The notes beneath the pieces are model-generated. The model saw nothing but the letters and a program-made list of their open reading frames with translations, was not told the DNA's origin and ran no database searches. 64,000 bases of DNA from NCBI RefSeq assembly GCF_004336635.1, contig NZ_SJXH01000003.1, positions 62,001-126,000 of the forward strand. The letters run 5' to 3'. The stretch's first letter is position 1, and every line of letters starts with the position of its first letter. Shown here piece by piece: positions 28,813 through 36,850 of this stretch. A program made the position numbers and the translations under genes. The stretch is from Acinetobacter sp. ANC 4862 (lineage in GTDB: Bacteria > Pseudomonadota > Gammaproteobacteria > Pseudomonadales > Moraxellaceae).

Positions 28813-29484
28813 ATGATTGATAAAAGCTCCGCTTCACTGACTGAAGCACTTTCCCAAATTAAAGATGGTGCAACCATCATGATTGGTGGTTTCGGTACGG
28901 CTGGACAACCGGCTGAACTGATTGATGGCTTGATTGAACTGGGTGTTAAAGACCTGATCATCGTCAACAACAATGCCGGTAATGGTGATTACGGTTTGGC
29001 TAAACTGTTAAAAACCGGTGCGGTACGCAAAATCATCTGCTCTTTCCCTCGTCAGTCAGATTCCTATGTGTTCGATGAAATCTATCGTGCCGGCAAGATT
29101 GAACTGGAACTGGTACCGCAAGGCAACCTGGCCTGCCGTATTCAGGCTGCAGGTATGGGCTTAGGTCCAATCTATACCCCAACCGGTTTTGGTACTTTGC
29201 TGGCTGAAGGCAAACCGACCCTGAGCTATGAAGGCAAAGACTTTGTGCTGGAAAACCCGATCAAGGCTGACTTTGCCTTGATCAAGGCGCATAAAGGCGA
29301 CCGCTGGGGCAATCTGGTGTACCGTAAATCGGCACGTAACTTTGGCCCGATTATGGCCATGGCAGCCGATGTCACCATTGCCCAGGTTTCTGAAGTGGTT
29401 GAACTGGGTGCACTGGATCCAGAGCACATCATCACCCCAGGGATTTTTGTTCAACACGTGGTTGCAGTAAAACCTGCACAGTAA
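28813..29484 (+). CDS. catI: 3-oxoadipate CoA-transferase subunit A
   Basis: Alpha subunit of the succinyl-CoA:3-oxoadipate CoA-transferase. The 223-aa protein shows ATIMIGGFGTAGQPAELIDGL, VNNNAGNGDYGLAKLL and PIKADFALIKAHKGDRWGNLVYRKSARNFGP. AGGAAA precedes the ATG. The position after benE and before catJ-catF fits the 3-oxoadipate branch rather than acetoacetate. It is clearly related to ScoA at 14998-15705 but differs from it at many sites. Confidence 0.92.
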   Translation: MIDKSSASLTEALSQIKDGATIMIGGFGTAGQPAELIDGLIELGVKDLIIVNNNAGNGDYGLAKLLKTGAVRKIICSFPRQSDSYVFDEIYRAGKIELELVPQGNLACRIQAAGMGLGPIYTPTGFGTLLAEGKPTLSYEGKDFVLENPIKADFALIKAHKGDRWGNLVYRKSARNFGPIMAMAADVTIAQVSEVVELGALDPEHIITPGIFVQHVVAVKPAQ

Positions 29485-29505
29485 TTGGCATTGGAGTATT
29501 AAAAG

Positions 29506-30162
29506 ATGAGTTATACCAAATTAAGCCGTGACCAGATTGCTGAACGTGTGGCACAAGACATTCCTGATGGTGCTTATGTGAACCTCGGGATTGGCTTGCC
29601 GACCAAGATTTCCAGCTACCTGCCTTCAGACAAAGACGTGTTTTTACATTCTGAAAATGGTTTATTGGCTTTCGGTCCTCCTCCTGCTGAAGAAGACCGT
29701 GATCCAGAGTTAATTAATGCCGGTAAAGAATTTGTCACCTTGCTTGAAGGCGGTTCATTCTTCCATCACGGTGATTCCTTCGCCATGATGCGTGGCGGTC
29801 ACCTGGATATTGCTGTGCTTGGTGCATTCCAGGTCGCTGAAAATGGTGACCTGGCCAACTGGCATACCGGTGCACCGGATGCCATCCCAGCGGTGGGCGG
29901 TGCGATGGACTTGGCTGTTGGTGCAAAAAAAGTCTTTATCACTACAGACCACGTGACTAAAAAAGGCGAGCCAAAAATCGTCGCTGAGTTGTCTTACCCT
30001 GCGACTGGCTTGAAATGTGTCGACCGCATTTACACCGACCTCTGCGTGATTGATGTCACCCCTGAAGGCATGAAAGTGATTGAGAAAGTTGAAGGTCTAT
30101 CATTTGAAGAATTGCAGTCATTGACCGGTGCCAAACTGATTGATGCGACTCAATCCAATTAA
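29506..30162 (+). CDS. catJ: 3-oxoadipate CoA-transferase subunit B
   Basis: Beta subunit partner of CatI, 218 aa. It has [19 protein letters not shown] and the active-site segment HSENGLLAFGP, with Glu50 as the residue that forms the thioester intermediate. GGAG precedes the ATG, 21 nt after catI. A repeat-like element of about 95 nt lies between catJ and the thiolase gene. Confidence 0.92.
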   Translation: MSYTKLSRDQIAERVAQDIPDGAYVNLGIGLPTKISSYLPSDKDVFLHSENGLLAFGPPPAEEDRDPELINAGKEFVTLLEGGSFFHHGDSFAMMRGGHLDIAVLGAFQVAENGDLANWHTGAPDAIPAVGGAMDLAVGAKKVFITTDHVTKKGEPKIVAELSYPATGLKCVDRIYTDLCVIDVTPEGMKVIEKVEGLSFEELQSLTGAKLIDATQSN

Positions 30163-30167
30163 GGGGA

Positions 30168-30263
30168 AGTCCCTCCTTTATTAAAGGAGGGATTTAGGGA
30201 GGATTTGAGGAATAAAACTACTTCATTAAATCCCTCCCGACCTCCCTTTAAAAAAGGGAGGAG
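30168..30263. repeat. Palindromic intergenic repeat element between catJ and catF
   Basis: The element has a hairpin at each end: 30170-30180 with 30182-30192 (11 bp) and 30241-30249 with 30253-30261 (9 bp). An internal match, GGAGGGATTT (30186-30195) with AAATCCCTCC (30228-30237), lets the whole unit fold on itself. The GGGAGG/CCCTCC content is unlike the neighbouring coding sequence. It looks like a dispersed REP/BIME or small MITE unit; the copy number elsewhere in the genome is unknown to me. Confidence 0.7.
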
Positions 30264-30296
30264 TTTTCTTCTTTTAAATATGTGAGCAAATACACA

Positions 30297-31502
30297 ATGA
30301 AAAATGCATATATCGTAGATGCCATCCGTACCCCATTCGGCCGTTATGCCGGTGGTCTGGCTCCTGTTCATGCCGATGACCTGGGTGCACTTCCAATCAA
30401 AGCCTTGATGGAACGCAATCCATCAGTGAACTGGGAACTGGTTGATGATGTGATTTATGGCTGTGCCAATCAGGCCGGTGAAGATAACCGTAACGTCGGT
30501 CGCATGTCATCTCTGCTTGCAGGTCTGCCTTATCAAGTGCCTGCAACGACGGTCAACCGTTTATGTGGTTCATCGCTGGATGCTTTAGCAATCGCTGCAC
30601 GTGCCATTAAAGCTGGTGAAGCCAATCTGATTATTGCCGGCGGTGTGGAATCCATGAGCCGTGCACCCTTGGTGATGGGTAAATCGGAAACTGCCTTTGG
30701 TCGTAGTCAAAAACTTGAAGACACCACCATGGGCTGGCGTTTTATCAATCCAAAACTGAAAGAGATGTATGGTGTCGAAACCATGCCGCAAACGGCTGAA
30801 AATGTGGCCGCACAGTTCAACATTAGCCGTGCAGACCAAGACCAGTTCGCTTTCTCAAGTCAGCAGCGCACGGCAGCAGCACAAGCAAAAGGTTTCTTTG
30901 CCAACGAAATCGTGCCTGTGGTGATTCCACAACGTAAAGGCGAGCCCGTTGTAGTGGATACCGATGAACATCCACGTGCTTCGACCACCCTTGAAGCCCT
31001 CACCAAGCTAAAACCGGTAGTGAAAGCCGAAGGTACGGTAACGGCAGGTAATGCTTCCGGGATCAACGATGGTGCAGCAGCCCTGCTGATTGCTTCGGAT
31101 GATGCTGTAGCACAGTATGGTTTAAAACCACGGGCCAAAATTATTGGCGCAACGGTGGTGGGCGTTGAACCTCGCATCATGGGCTTTGGTCCTGCACCTG
31201 CGATTAAAAAGTTGTTGAAACAAACCGGTTTGACTTTAGAGCAGATGGATGTGATTGAGCTGAATGAAGCCTTTTCTGCTCAAGCCTTGGCGGTAACCCG
31301 TGACCTAGGTTTGGAAGATGGCTCAACCAAAGTCAACCCGAATGGTGGCGCGATTGCATTGGGTCACCCTCTCGGTGCATCGGGTGCACGTCTGGTGACG
31401 ACTGCTTTAAATCAGCTGGAACAAACGGGTGGCAAGTATGGCCTTTGTTCAATGTGTATTGGTGTCGGTCAAGGTATCGCTTTGATTATTGAACGCGTTT
31501 AA
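30297..31502 (+). CDS. catF: 3-oxoadipyl-CoA thiolase
   Basis: Cleaves 3-oxoadipyl-CoA to succinyl-CoA and acetyl-CoA, the last step of the pathway. From the ATG at 30297 it has 401 aa, the usual PcaF/CatF length. It has YIVDAIRTPFGRYAGG at the start, the acyl-accepting Cys90 in NRLCGSS, and NEAFSAQ, GHPLGASG and CSMCIGVGQG at the active site. A GTG at 30282 would add five residues. Neither start has a good binding site, perhaps because the upstream repeat element replaced the original leader. Confidence 0.93.
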   Translation: MKNAYIVDAIRTPFGRYAGGLAPVHADDLGALPIKALMERNPSVNWELVDDVIYGCANQAGEDNRNVGRMSSLLAGLPYQVPATTVNRLCGSSLDALAIAARAIKAGEANLIIAGGVESMSRAPLVMGKSETAFGRSQKLEDTTMGWRFINPKLKEMYGVETMPQTAENVAAQFNISRADQDQFAFSSQQRTAAAQAKGFFANEIVPVVIPQRKGEPVVVDTDEHPRASTTLEALTKLKPVVKAEGTVTAGNASGINDGAAALLIASDDAVAQYGLKPRAKIIGATVVGVEPRIMGFGPAPAIKKLLKQTGLTLEQMDVIELNEAFSAQALAVTRDLGLEDGSTKVNPNGGAIALGHPLGASGARLVTTALNQLEQTGGKYGLCSMCIGVGQGIALIIERV

Positions 31503-31603
31503 AAATAGAATCCTTCAAAAACCCTTCCTGTGCTTTTTTTATAGCAATATTTAAATTTTGTACAAGAAGGATTGAAGAAGGATAAGTAATAAAAGGAATA
31601 TCT

Positions 31604-32383
31604 ATGCCAACTTTTAGCTCGAATGGTGCTGAAATCAATTACCAAACCTTTGGTAATGTGACTAAACCTGCGATCATTTTTTCAAATTCGCTTGGGACGA
31701 ATTATGCAATGTGGCAACCTCAAATTGATCATTTTAAAGATGATTTTTTTGTGATTTGTTATGACACACGCGGTCATGGTGCATCATCAGCTCCACAAGG
31801 CCCCTATACCCTTGAGCAATTGGGTCAAGACGTAGTGAACTTGCTTGACCATCTTAATATTGAAAAAGCTGTTTTTTGCGGTATTTCAATGGGTGGCTTA
31901 ACGGGTCAATGGCTTGCCGTTCACAAGGCCAAACGTTTTAACCAAATCATTGTCTGCAATACTGCAGCGAAAATTGGTCAAGAACAAGCGTGGAATGAGC
32001 GCGCAGCACTGGTGCGTGAGCAAGGTTTACAGCCGATCGCTTCAACTGCAGCCGGGCGCTGGTTTACGGATAAATTTATTCAAAGCAATGCAGCAGAAGT
32101 TGAGAAGTTGCAAAACAGCTTGGCAGCTGGTAGCGCCGAAGGTTATGCAAGTTGCTGTGAAGCTTTAGCAAAAGCAGATTTACGTCAACAGTTAGAAGAA
32201 ATTCGTGTACCGGTACTGGTTATTGCAGGTCAAAAAGATCCAGTGACTACAGTTTCAGACGGTCAATATATGGTAAATCATATTAAAAATAGCGCATTAT
32301 TTGAAATTAATGCCTCGCATATTTCAAATATTGAATGTCCAAACGAGTTCAATCAGGCTGTTCAGCAGTTTATTGCTCAATAG
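31604..32383 (+). CDS. catD: 3-oxoadipate enol-lactone hydrolase
   Basis: Hydrolyses the enol-lactone to 3-oxoadipate. The 259-aa alpha/beta hydrolase has the nucleophile Ser95 in GISMGG, the acid Asp in GQKDPVTT and the His in NASHISN near the C-terminus. DTRGHGASSAP is typical of the family. AAGGAA precedes the ATG. It is the last gene of the cat-ben run and is followed by a terminator. The pathway step lies between CatC and CatIJ, so gene order does not follow reaction order. Confidence 0.93.
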   Translation: MPTFSSNGAEINYQTFGNVTKPAIIFSNSLGTNYAMWQPQIDHFKDDFFVICYDTRGHGASSAPQGPYTLEQLGQDVVNLLDHLNIEKAVFCGISMGGLTGQWLAVHKAKRFNQIIVCNTAAKIGQEQAWNERAALVREQGLQPIASTAAGRWFTDKFIQSNAAEVEKLQNSLAAGSAEGYASCCEALAKADLRQQLEEIRVPVLVIAGQKDPVTTVSDGQYMVNHIKNSALFEINASHISNIECPNEFNQAVQQFIAQ

Positions 32384-32398
32384 AAAAATAACACAATT

Positions 32399-32428
32399 AG
32401 CCCTCACAAATTTGTGGGGGCTTTTTTT
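32399..32428 (+). terminator. Terminator of the cat-ben operon
   Basis: AGCCCTCACAAA pairs with TTTGTGGGGGCT (one G-T pair) with no extra loop bases beyond the central A/T pairs, followed by seven T. It stands 16 nt after the catD stop codon. Confidence 0.85.
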
Positions 32429-32529
32429 ATAGCGGCTCAAAAGTAAAATTGCAGTGCTCTATAAAACCTATCAAAACCTGAATAATTTATGATACGTTTA
32501 TTTAAATCAAAGACAAAGAACTTAAAAAA

Positions 32530-33246
32530 ATGCCAAAAATCGTGATCTTTTCAGGTGCAGGAATGAGTGCAGAAAGTGGAATCAATACATTTCGTGATCA
32601 TGATGGGCTCTGGGAAAACCACAAGATTGAAGAAGTTGCCACGCCCGAAGCATGGCAAAGAAATCCGCAACTGGTGCAACGCTTTTATAATGCACGACGC
32701 AAAAATGTCTTGGAAGCACAGCCAAATTTAGCACATCAACTCATTGCCAAAATTCAAGACTTTGCAGAGTGTTATGTGATTACCCAAAATATAGATGACT
32801 TACATGAACGCGCTGGAAACCAGCATGTTTTACATTTACATGGCAATATTCGCTTGGCCAAAACCTCTGCGCCTGGTGCCCAGTATTCTGAGACTTTCTA
32901 TCCGATTCAAGGTTGGGAATTAAACTTGGAACGAGATAAATGTCCGCAAGGCTATCCGCTGCGTCCGCATGTGGTCTGGTTTGGCGAGGCAGTTCCGGCT
33001 TATGAACACGCCATGCAACTGGTTCAAGATGCCGAAATTTTTATTGTGATCGGCTCCAGTTTAGTGGTTTACCCCGTTGCCGGACTGATCCATGAAATAC
33101 CTGAAAGCTGTGAAGCCTATTATATCGACCCTAAAGCCGATCACCTTCGAGTACCGCAGCAGTATCATTTGATTCCCCAAACAGCAACTCAAGGCATGCA
33201 AATCCTGTTTACCCAGCTTGAAGAAAGATTTTCCAATAAAAACTAA
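32530..33246 (+). CDS. cobB: NAD-dependent deacylase, sirtuin family, without the usual zinc cysteines
   Basis: Removes acyl groups from lysine using NAD. The 238-aa chain has GAGMSAESGINTFRD (9-23), TQNIDDLHERAG, the catalytic His104 in HLHGN and RPHVVWFGE. Tyr53 and Arg56 (YNAR) match the Tyr-x-x-Arg pair of class III sirtuins that prefer succinyl or other acidic acyl groups. The zinc-binding section that normally has four Cys keeps only Cys138, so the zinc site seems lost. The binding site before the ATG is weak. It is a single gene with its own terminator downstream. Confidence 0.88.
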   Translation: MPKIVIFSGAGMSAESGINTFRDHDGLWENHKIEEVATPEAWQRNPQLVQRFYNARRKNVLEAQPNLAHQLIAKIQDFAECYVITQNIDDLHERAGNQHVLHLHGNIRLAKTSAPGAQYSETFYPIQGWELNLERDKCPQGYPLRPHVVWFGEAVPAYEHAMQLVQDAEIFIVIGSSLVVYPVAGLIHEIPESCEAYYIDPKADHLRVPQQYHLIPQTATQGMQILFTQLEERFSNKN

Positions 33247-33354
33247 AATAAGGAAATTTTGTCCTTCAATCTTTGCTCCGATTGAGACGAGATATCATTC
33301 AGGTCATTCAACTCAACAAAAGATTTGGCAGCATTATTCAATTTTATCAGTTAA

Positions 33355-33393
33355 AAAAGATGTCATGAACAATACCCTTTCATGACATCTTTT
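33355..33393. terminator. Strong bidirectional terminator between cobB and a lipoprotein gene
   Basis: AAAAGATGTCATGA (33355-33368) and its exact reverse complement (33380-33393) form a 14-bp stem with an 11-nt loop. The genes on the two sides converge, so it can serve both. Confidence 0.85.
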
Positions 33394-33416
33394 GTATTAA
33401 GACATTGCAGCAATGA

Positions 33417-33755
33417 TTATTTTACTTTTTTATAGATTGAGCCTGAACCCACCAGATTTCCGGTTTTTTCGTCAATCGCAAAATCAACCACACCGGCACC
33501 TGCATTCACCTCAAGTAAACCATTCTTGCTGACTGAGGCAGGAACAGGATTTTTCTTTTCAGTTTTACCGGTTGCTTTGTCTTTTAAAGTATTGGTAATG
33601 AAATAATTGTCACCATTTTTGCTAATCACGAGTGAATTTTCAAGTTTTGGATTTTCTAGGGTATTTTTCCAAGTGCCCTGATAATCCGGTGCTTTGGCAC
33701 AAGCAGTTAACAGAAGTAATAACGTGATTCCTGAAAAATATTGAATATATTTCAA
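33417..33755 (-). CDS. Small lipoprotein of unknown function
   Basis: A 112-aa exported lipoprotein. The signal peptide ends in the lipobox LTAC (Cys19). The mature part begins APDYQGTWKNTLENP, has beta-strand character and ends with GNLVGSGSIYKKVK. No family is recognised beyond a loose likeness to small secreted beta proteins that open with a W-containing segment. The start is a TTG; no ATG lies before the lipobox, and AGGG stands 8 nt upstream. Confidence 0.75.
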   Translation of the reverse strand: MKYIQYFSGITLLLLLTACAKAPDYQGTWKNTLENPKLENSLVISKNGDNYFITNTLKDKATGKTEKKNPVPASVSKNGLLEVNAGAGVVDFAIDEKTGNLVGSGSIYKKVK

Positions 33756-33907
33756 AATTTTGACCCTGAGTATTGCAAAGTGGCCATTATAGAAAGAACA
33801 ATCTTTCGGTTAATCGGGTTCTTGTTGGCAAAGCGTTTCAGCAGTATTGCATCTGTTTTGCTTTCGTCATTTTTTGAAATTTATATCCACATTTCATTCA
33901 TAAAAAT

Positions 33908-33934
33908 TAAAAAACCCATCATTTGATGGGTTCT
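33908..33934 (-). terminator. Terminator of the CoA-transferase gene
   Basis: AACCCATC (33913-33920) pairs with GATGGGTT (33925-33932) across a 4-nt loop. Read on the minus strand it ends in a T-run. It follows the stop codon of the 33959-35458 gene by about 27 nt. Confidence 0.8.
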
Positions 33935-33958
33935 CTCATGTTCTAGCTAGATGTGATC

Positions 33959-35458
33959 TTATGCAGTTTTTTGCATGCTACCTGTTTCTTCAAATTGTGC
34001 ATGCCAAGACAAAGCTTCTTGCAAAATATGCGGCGTGTGTCCGCCCTTTGCACAAGCACGGTCAAAATAGTCGTTTAATGCATCACGATAGCTTGGATGC
34101 GCACAGCAATCAATAATCTTGCGTGCACGTTCACGCGGTGCCAAACCACGCAAATCTGCCAGACCTTGCTCTGTCACCAATACATCAATGTCATGTTCAG
34201 TATGATCGGTATGACTGACCATTGGAACCACTGATGAAATTGCACCGCCCTTGGCAATCGACTTGGTCACAAAAATCGCCAGATGTGCATGACGGGTAAA
34301 GTCACCTGAACCGCCAATCCCATTCATCATTTTGGTGCCGCTGACATGGGTCGAATTTACGTTGCCGTAGATATCAAACTCAAGTGCCGTGTTAATCGCA
34401 ATGATCCCTAAACGGCGGATGATTTCAGGATTATTGGAAATTTCTTGCGGACGTAGCACAATCTTGTCTTTGTATTGTTCAAAATTGCTCATGACACGCT
34501 TGGCACAAGCGTCAGAAAGCGTCATTGAACAACCTGAAGCAAAGGTCATTTTGCCAGAATCAATCAATTCGAAAGTACAGTCCTGCAAGACTTCCGAGTA
34601 CATTTCCAGATGATGGAAGTTTGAATGCTCAAAGCCCGAAAAGACTGCATTGGCAATTGAACCCACACCTGACTGCAATGGACCCAGATTTTCCGGCAAG
34701 CGCCCTGCTGCCACTTCATCCTCAAAGAACTGAATCAGGTGTTTGGCAATAGACAAGGTATTGCTATCGGGTTCATCCATATTGAAGGATGTATCTGGAA
34801 TATCATTCAGTACAATCGCGGAAATCTTTTCAGGACTGACCTGAATTCCAATCGTACCAATACGATCGCCGGCGTGAATCAAGGGAATCGGTGCACGGTT
34901 TGGACGGGCTTTGGGCACATAAATATCATGCACGCCTTCAAGCACAGGATTGATTGTATTATCAATTTCGATAATGACATGATCAGCCATTTCAATAAAG
35001 TTAGCCGAATTACCGCATGAACCTGTTGGAATAATCTGGCCATCTTCAGTAATGGCAGTTGCTGCAATGACAGCCACATTAATACGCGGTAAATTATGAT
35101 GACGAATGTTATCTGCCATTTCAGACAGATGCTGATCGATATACATCACTTCACCGGCGTTTATGGCTTTACGCAAGCCAGGATCAGCTTGATAGGGATA
35201 ACGGCGCCCAATGGCATGGGCTTCATTTAAACGGCCATCAATTTGATTGCCTAAACTTGCACCGGTTGCCAGGGTGATTTTTAAAGGATGTTGCTGAGCA
35301 TAATCAGCCAAAGCCAAAGGCACTGTTTTGGCTTCACCGGCCCCACCAAAACCACTTAAACCCACTACAGCACCGTCTTGAATCAATTCAATCGCTTGTT
35401 GAGCAGACATTATTTTGTCGCGAAGGGAGACTAAGCGAATGCGTTCTAAACCATTCAT
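33959..35458 (-). CDS. Acetyl-CoA hydrolase/transferase family protein (probable succinyl-CoA:acetate CoA-transferase)
   Basis: CoA-transferase of the Cat1/AarC type, which moves CoA from succinyl-CoA or another donor to acetate. From the ATG at 35458 the protein has 499 aa, close to the family norm. It shows VGLSGFGGAGEAKTVPLALADY near the N-terminus, GSCGNSANFIEMADHVI, the active-site segment EMYSEVLQD with the presumed catalytic Glu, and the C-terminal TEQGLADLRGLAPRERA. GAG lies about 9 nt before this ATG. A GTG at 35494 and an ATG at 35482 are alternatives, but the GTG is inside a hairpin. The gene lies downstream of a thiolase and an acyl-CoA dehydrogenase on the same strand. Confidence 0.87.
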   Translation of the reverse strand: MNGLERIRLVSLRDKIMSAQQAIELIQDGAVVGLSGFGGAGEAKTVPLALADYAQQHPLKITLATGASLGNQIDGRLNEAHAIGRRYPYQADPGLRKAINAGEVMYIDQHLSEMADNIRHHNLPRINVAVIAATAITEDGQIIPTGSCGNSANFIEMADHVIIEIDNTINPVLEGVHDIYVPKARPNRAPIPLIHAGDRIGTIGIQVSPEKISAIVLNDIPDTSFNMDEPDSNTLSIAKHLIQFFEDEVAAGRLPENLGPLQSGVGSIANAVFSGFEHSNFHHLEMYSEVLQDCTFELIDSGKMTFASGCSMTLSDACAKRVMSNFEQYKDKIVLRPQEISNNPEIIRRLGIIAINTALEFDIYGNVNSTHVSGTKMMNGIGGSGDFTRHAHLAIFVTKSIAKGGAISSVVPMVSHTDHTEHDIDVLVTEQGLADLRGLAPRERARKIIDCCAHPSYRDALNDYFDRACAKGGHTPHILQEALSWHAQFEETGSMQKTA

Positions 35459-35489
35459 AATAAAAATCTCAAAAATAAACATATTTGTT

Positions 35490-35519
35490 GCCACTGTCCC
35501 AGCGGGCCGAAAGAGTGGC
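35490..35519 (-). repeat. Hairpin between thiolase and CoA-transferase genes
   Basis: GCCACT (35490-35495) pairs with AGTGGC (35514-35519) across an 18-nt GC-richer loop. It has no T-run. Confidence 0.35.
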
Positions 35520-35577
35520 TTTTATTGCTTATCGAATTTCAAATTTGTTACTTATAGATTTACTTGATAAAAACTTT

Positions 35578-36756
35578 TTAAATGAGTTCAATGGCAACGG
35601 CTGTTGCTTCACCACCGCCGATACATAAACTGGCAATCCCTTTTTTGCCACCGGTACGTTGAAGTGTATGGATTAGCGTGACAATAATACGTGAACCCGA
35701 TGAACCCAGTGGATGTCCGAGTGCACACGCACCACCGTTCACATTGACCTTGGCTTCGTCTAAATTGAAAGCATCCATAGCGGCCATGGTCACCATCGCG
35801 AAGGCTTCATTAATTTCCCAAAGATCAACTTCTGCAGCAGTCCAGCCAGTTTGCTTCAAGACTTTCTCGATTGCACCTACGGGGGCAATACTAAATTCAG
35901 AAGGATGCTGGGAATGGCTGGCATAGGCGAGAACTTTAGCAACGGGTTCAAGTCCACGTTCAGCTACAATTTTTTCCGAAGTGATCACCAATGCAGATGC
36001 GCCATCGCTGATTGAGCTGGAGTTTGCCGCTGTAATGGTGCCATCTTTTTTAAACGCTGGACGTAAAGTCGGAATTTTATCTGCTTTGGCATTCAGGGGT
36101 TGCTCATCTTGCTCAACCACCACATCGCCTTTACGGCTAGATACGGTTACAGGCGCAATTTCAGCCTTGAAATAACCATTATTAATTGCAGTCACGGCTT
36201 TATTTAAAGAGCTGATCGCAAAAGCATCTTGTTGCTCGCGGGTATAGCCTTTTTTATCTGCCATTTCTTGTGCAAGGATGCCCATGGAAAGACCGGTTTC
36301 TGCATCTTCCAGACCTTCCTGGAACATGTGGTCTGTGGTTTTCCCATGTCCCATACGGTAACCGCTACGTGCTTTTTCCAGTAAATATGGCGCATTACTC
36401 ATCGATTCCATACCACCGGCAACCACAATTTGTGCAGAACCGGCTTTAACTGCATCGGCAGCTTGCATCACCGCTTTCATACCCGAACCACAAATTTTAT
36501 TGATGGTGGTCGCACCGGTAGAATCCGGTAAGCCTGCCTGGCGCATGGCTTGACGTGCCGGACCTTGCTTTAAACCCGCAGGTAAAACACAGCCAAAAAT
36601 CACTTCATCAATATCTGTAGGCTGTAAGCCTGAACGTGCAACCGCTTCTTTAATGGCCACTGCGCCTAAATCGGGTGCGGTACATGCAGAAAGTGCGCCC
36701 TGAAAACCACCCATCGCTGTACGTACACCATTCACAATAACAATCATTTTTTCCAT
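35578..36756 (-). CDS. Acetyl-CoA C-acetyltransferase (thiolase)
   Basis: Condenses two acetyl-CoA or cleaves acetoacetyl-CoA and related 3-ketoacyl-CoA. The 392-aa length is typical of AtoB-type enzymes. The acyl-accepting Cys89 lies in NKICGSGMKA, followed by GGMESMSNAPYLL, NEAFAMV, GHPLGSSG and the C-terminal CIGGGEATA. The second Met (36747) is a good alternative start because AGGATGGA then lies in front of it. The gene is between an acyl-CoA dehydrogenase and a CoA-transferase, so a beta-oxidation-like or acetoacetate role is likely. Confidence 0.92.
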   Translation of the reverse strand: MEKMIVIVNGVRTAMGGFQGALSACTAPDLGAVAIKEAVARSGLQPTDIDEVIFGCVLPAGLKQGPARQAMRQAGLPDSTGATTINKICGSGMKAVMQAADAVKAGSAQIVVAGGMESMSNAPYLLEKARSGYRMGHGKTTDHMFQEGLEDAETGLSMGILAQEMADKKGYTREQQDAFAISSLNKAVTAINNGYFKAEIAPVTVSSRKGDVVVEQDEQPLNAKADKIPTLRPAFKKDGTITAANSSSISDGASALVITSEKIVAERGLEPVAKVLAYASHSQHPSEFSIAPVGAIEKVLKQTGWTAAEVDLWEINEAFAMVTMAAMDAFNLDEAKVNVNGGACALGHPLGSSGSRIIVTLIHTLQRTGGKKGIASLCIGGGEATAVAIELI

Positions 36757-36850
36757 CCTAATTTATAAATTTTGTTGTTTGATATGAGCAGAAGACCCTG
36801 CCCATCTCATTTCCTTCTATGTAAATCGAGGTTAAACCCAAGTGCTGAGC

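Noticed and set aside
31509..31574. Complementary AATCCTTC and GAAGGATT in the catF-catD gap as another repeat element
   Set aside because: Arms of only 8 bp with a 50-nt loop; could be chance.
33741..33926. 61-codon plus-strand frame across the lipoprotein promoter
   Set aside because: Composition is AT-driven, with no binding site and no recognisable domain; it lies in the promoter of a better supported gene.
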